NCBI GenBank assembly: GCA_041559015.1
Contig: JBFFED010000031.1
Coordinates: forward strand, 1 to 23,068
Origin: COMBO-56-21 sp041559015
Lineage (GTDB): Archaea > Thermoplasmatota > Thermoplasmata > UBA10834
Direction of reading: 5' to 3'
Length of the DNA: 23,068 nt
Below are positions 23,011-23,068 of this stretch, piece by piece; position 1 is the first letter of the stretch; each line of letters opens with the position of its first letter. The position numbers and the translations under genes were made by a program. Below the pieces are notes generated by a model. That model did not search any database. It was not told the DNA's origin and saw nothing but the letters and a program-made list of their open reading frames with translations.

Positions 23011-23068
23011 CTCTCCGGAAGAAGAGAGTCACCAGTCCAGACCGATGCTCCCCGGGCACCCTTCAGGA

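Noticed and set aside
22748..23059. Minus-strand open frame of 103 codons, and its 39-codon 3' part
   Set aside because: The long form runs straight through the tRNA-Leu gene. The short part (22748-22867) has no ribosome site and no recognisable similarity.
1..23068. CRISPR array, insertion sequence or prophage
   Set aside because: No regularly spaced repeats, transposase, integrase or phage structural gene was seen.

Overview
The window looks archaeal and most likely comes from a Thermoplasmatota-type euryarchaeon. This is inference, since no rRNA or other taxonomic marker is present. It rests on an archaeal-type RIO1-like kinase, a class II tRNA-Leu(CAG) with no encoded CCA behind an AT-rich TATA-like box, genes with short or no leaders, a non-pyrrolysine trimethylamine-methyltransferase homologue, and several secreted cysteine peptidases. 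The DNA is GC-rich and the genes are densely packed. All three stop codons' usual roles seem intact: TAG ends at least five genes, so general amber suppression is unlikely.

Left third (1-7222, minus strand): one tightly overlapping five-gene operon. In transcription order it encodes (i) a membrane-anchored extracellular protein with five tandem domains of the sulfite-oxidase/molybdopterin-binding fold (PF00174-like), (ii) a calcineurin-type metallophosphoesterase carrying the same fold at its C-terminus, (iii) a YkoE-like ECF transporter S component with yet another such domain fused after an extra membrane helix, (iv) a fused double ECF ATPase (YkoD-like), and (v) an EcfT transmembrane subunit that runs off the left edge. 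The usual Mo-ligating cysteine is not consistently present in these domains. I infer that they are extracellular ligand-capture modules feeding an ECF importer of unknown substrate. This is the most unusual system in the window. The promoter region (7223-7430) carries three inverted repeats, one a perfect 17-bp palindrome just downstream of a TATA-like box.

Middle (7431-14787): a secreted clostripain-family (C11) peptidase, a small internally duplicated four-helix membrane protein, a secreted PHP-type metallohydrolase, a YtcJ-like amidohydrolase, a GNAT acetyltransferase, a papain-family (C1) peptidase without signal peptide, and an orphan 154-161 aa protein with a Lys-rich start and a Gly-rich tail.

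Right third (14865-23068): an MttB-family methyltransferase homologue without pyrrolysine, a RIO1-like kinase, a second GNAT, adenine deaminase, DNA-3-methyladenine glycosylase I (Tag), a second secreted clostripain-family peptidase bracketed by an imperfect direct repeat, a flavodoxin, and tRNA-Leu(CAG). Apart from the transporter operon, most genes are single transcription units. Together they suggest a heterotrophic lifestyle that uses extracellular protein, amines and purines, plus a dedicated uptake system. No CRISPR array, insertion sequence or integrase was seen.
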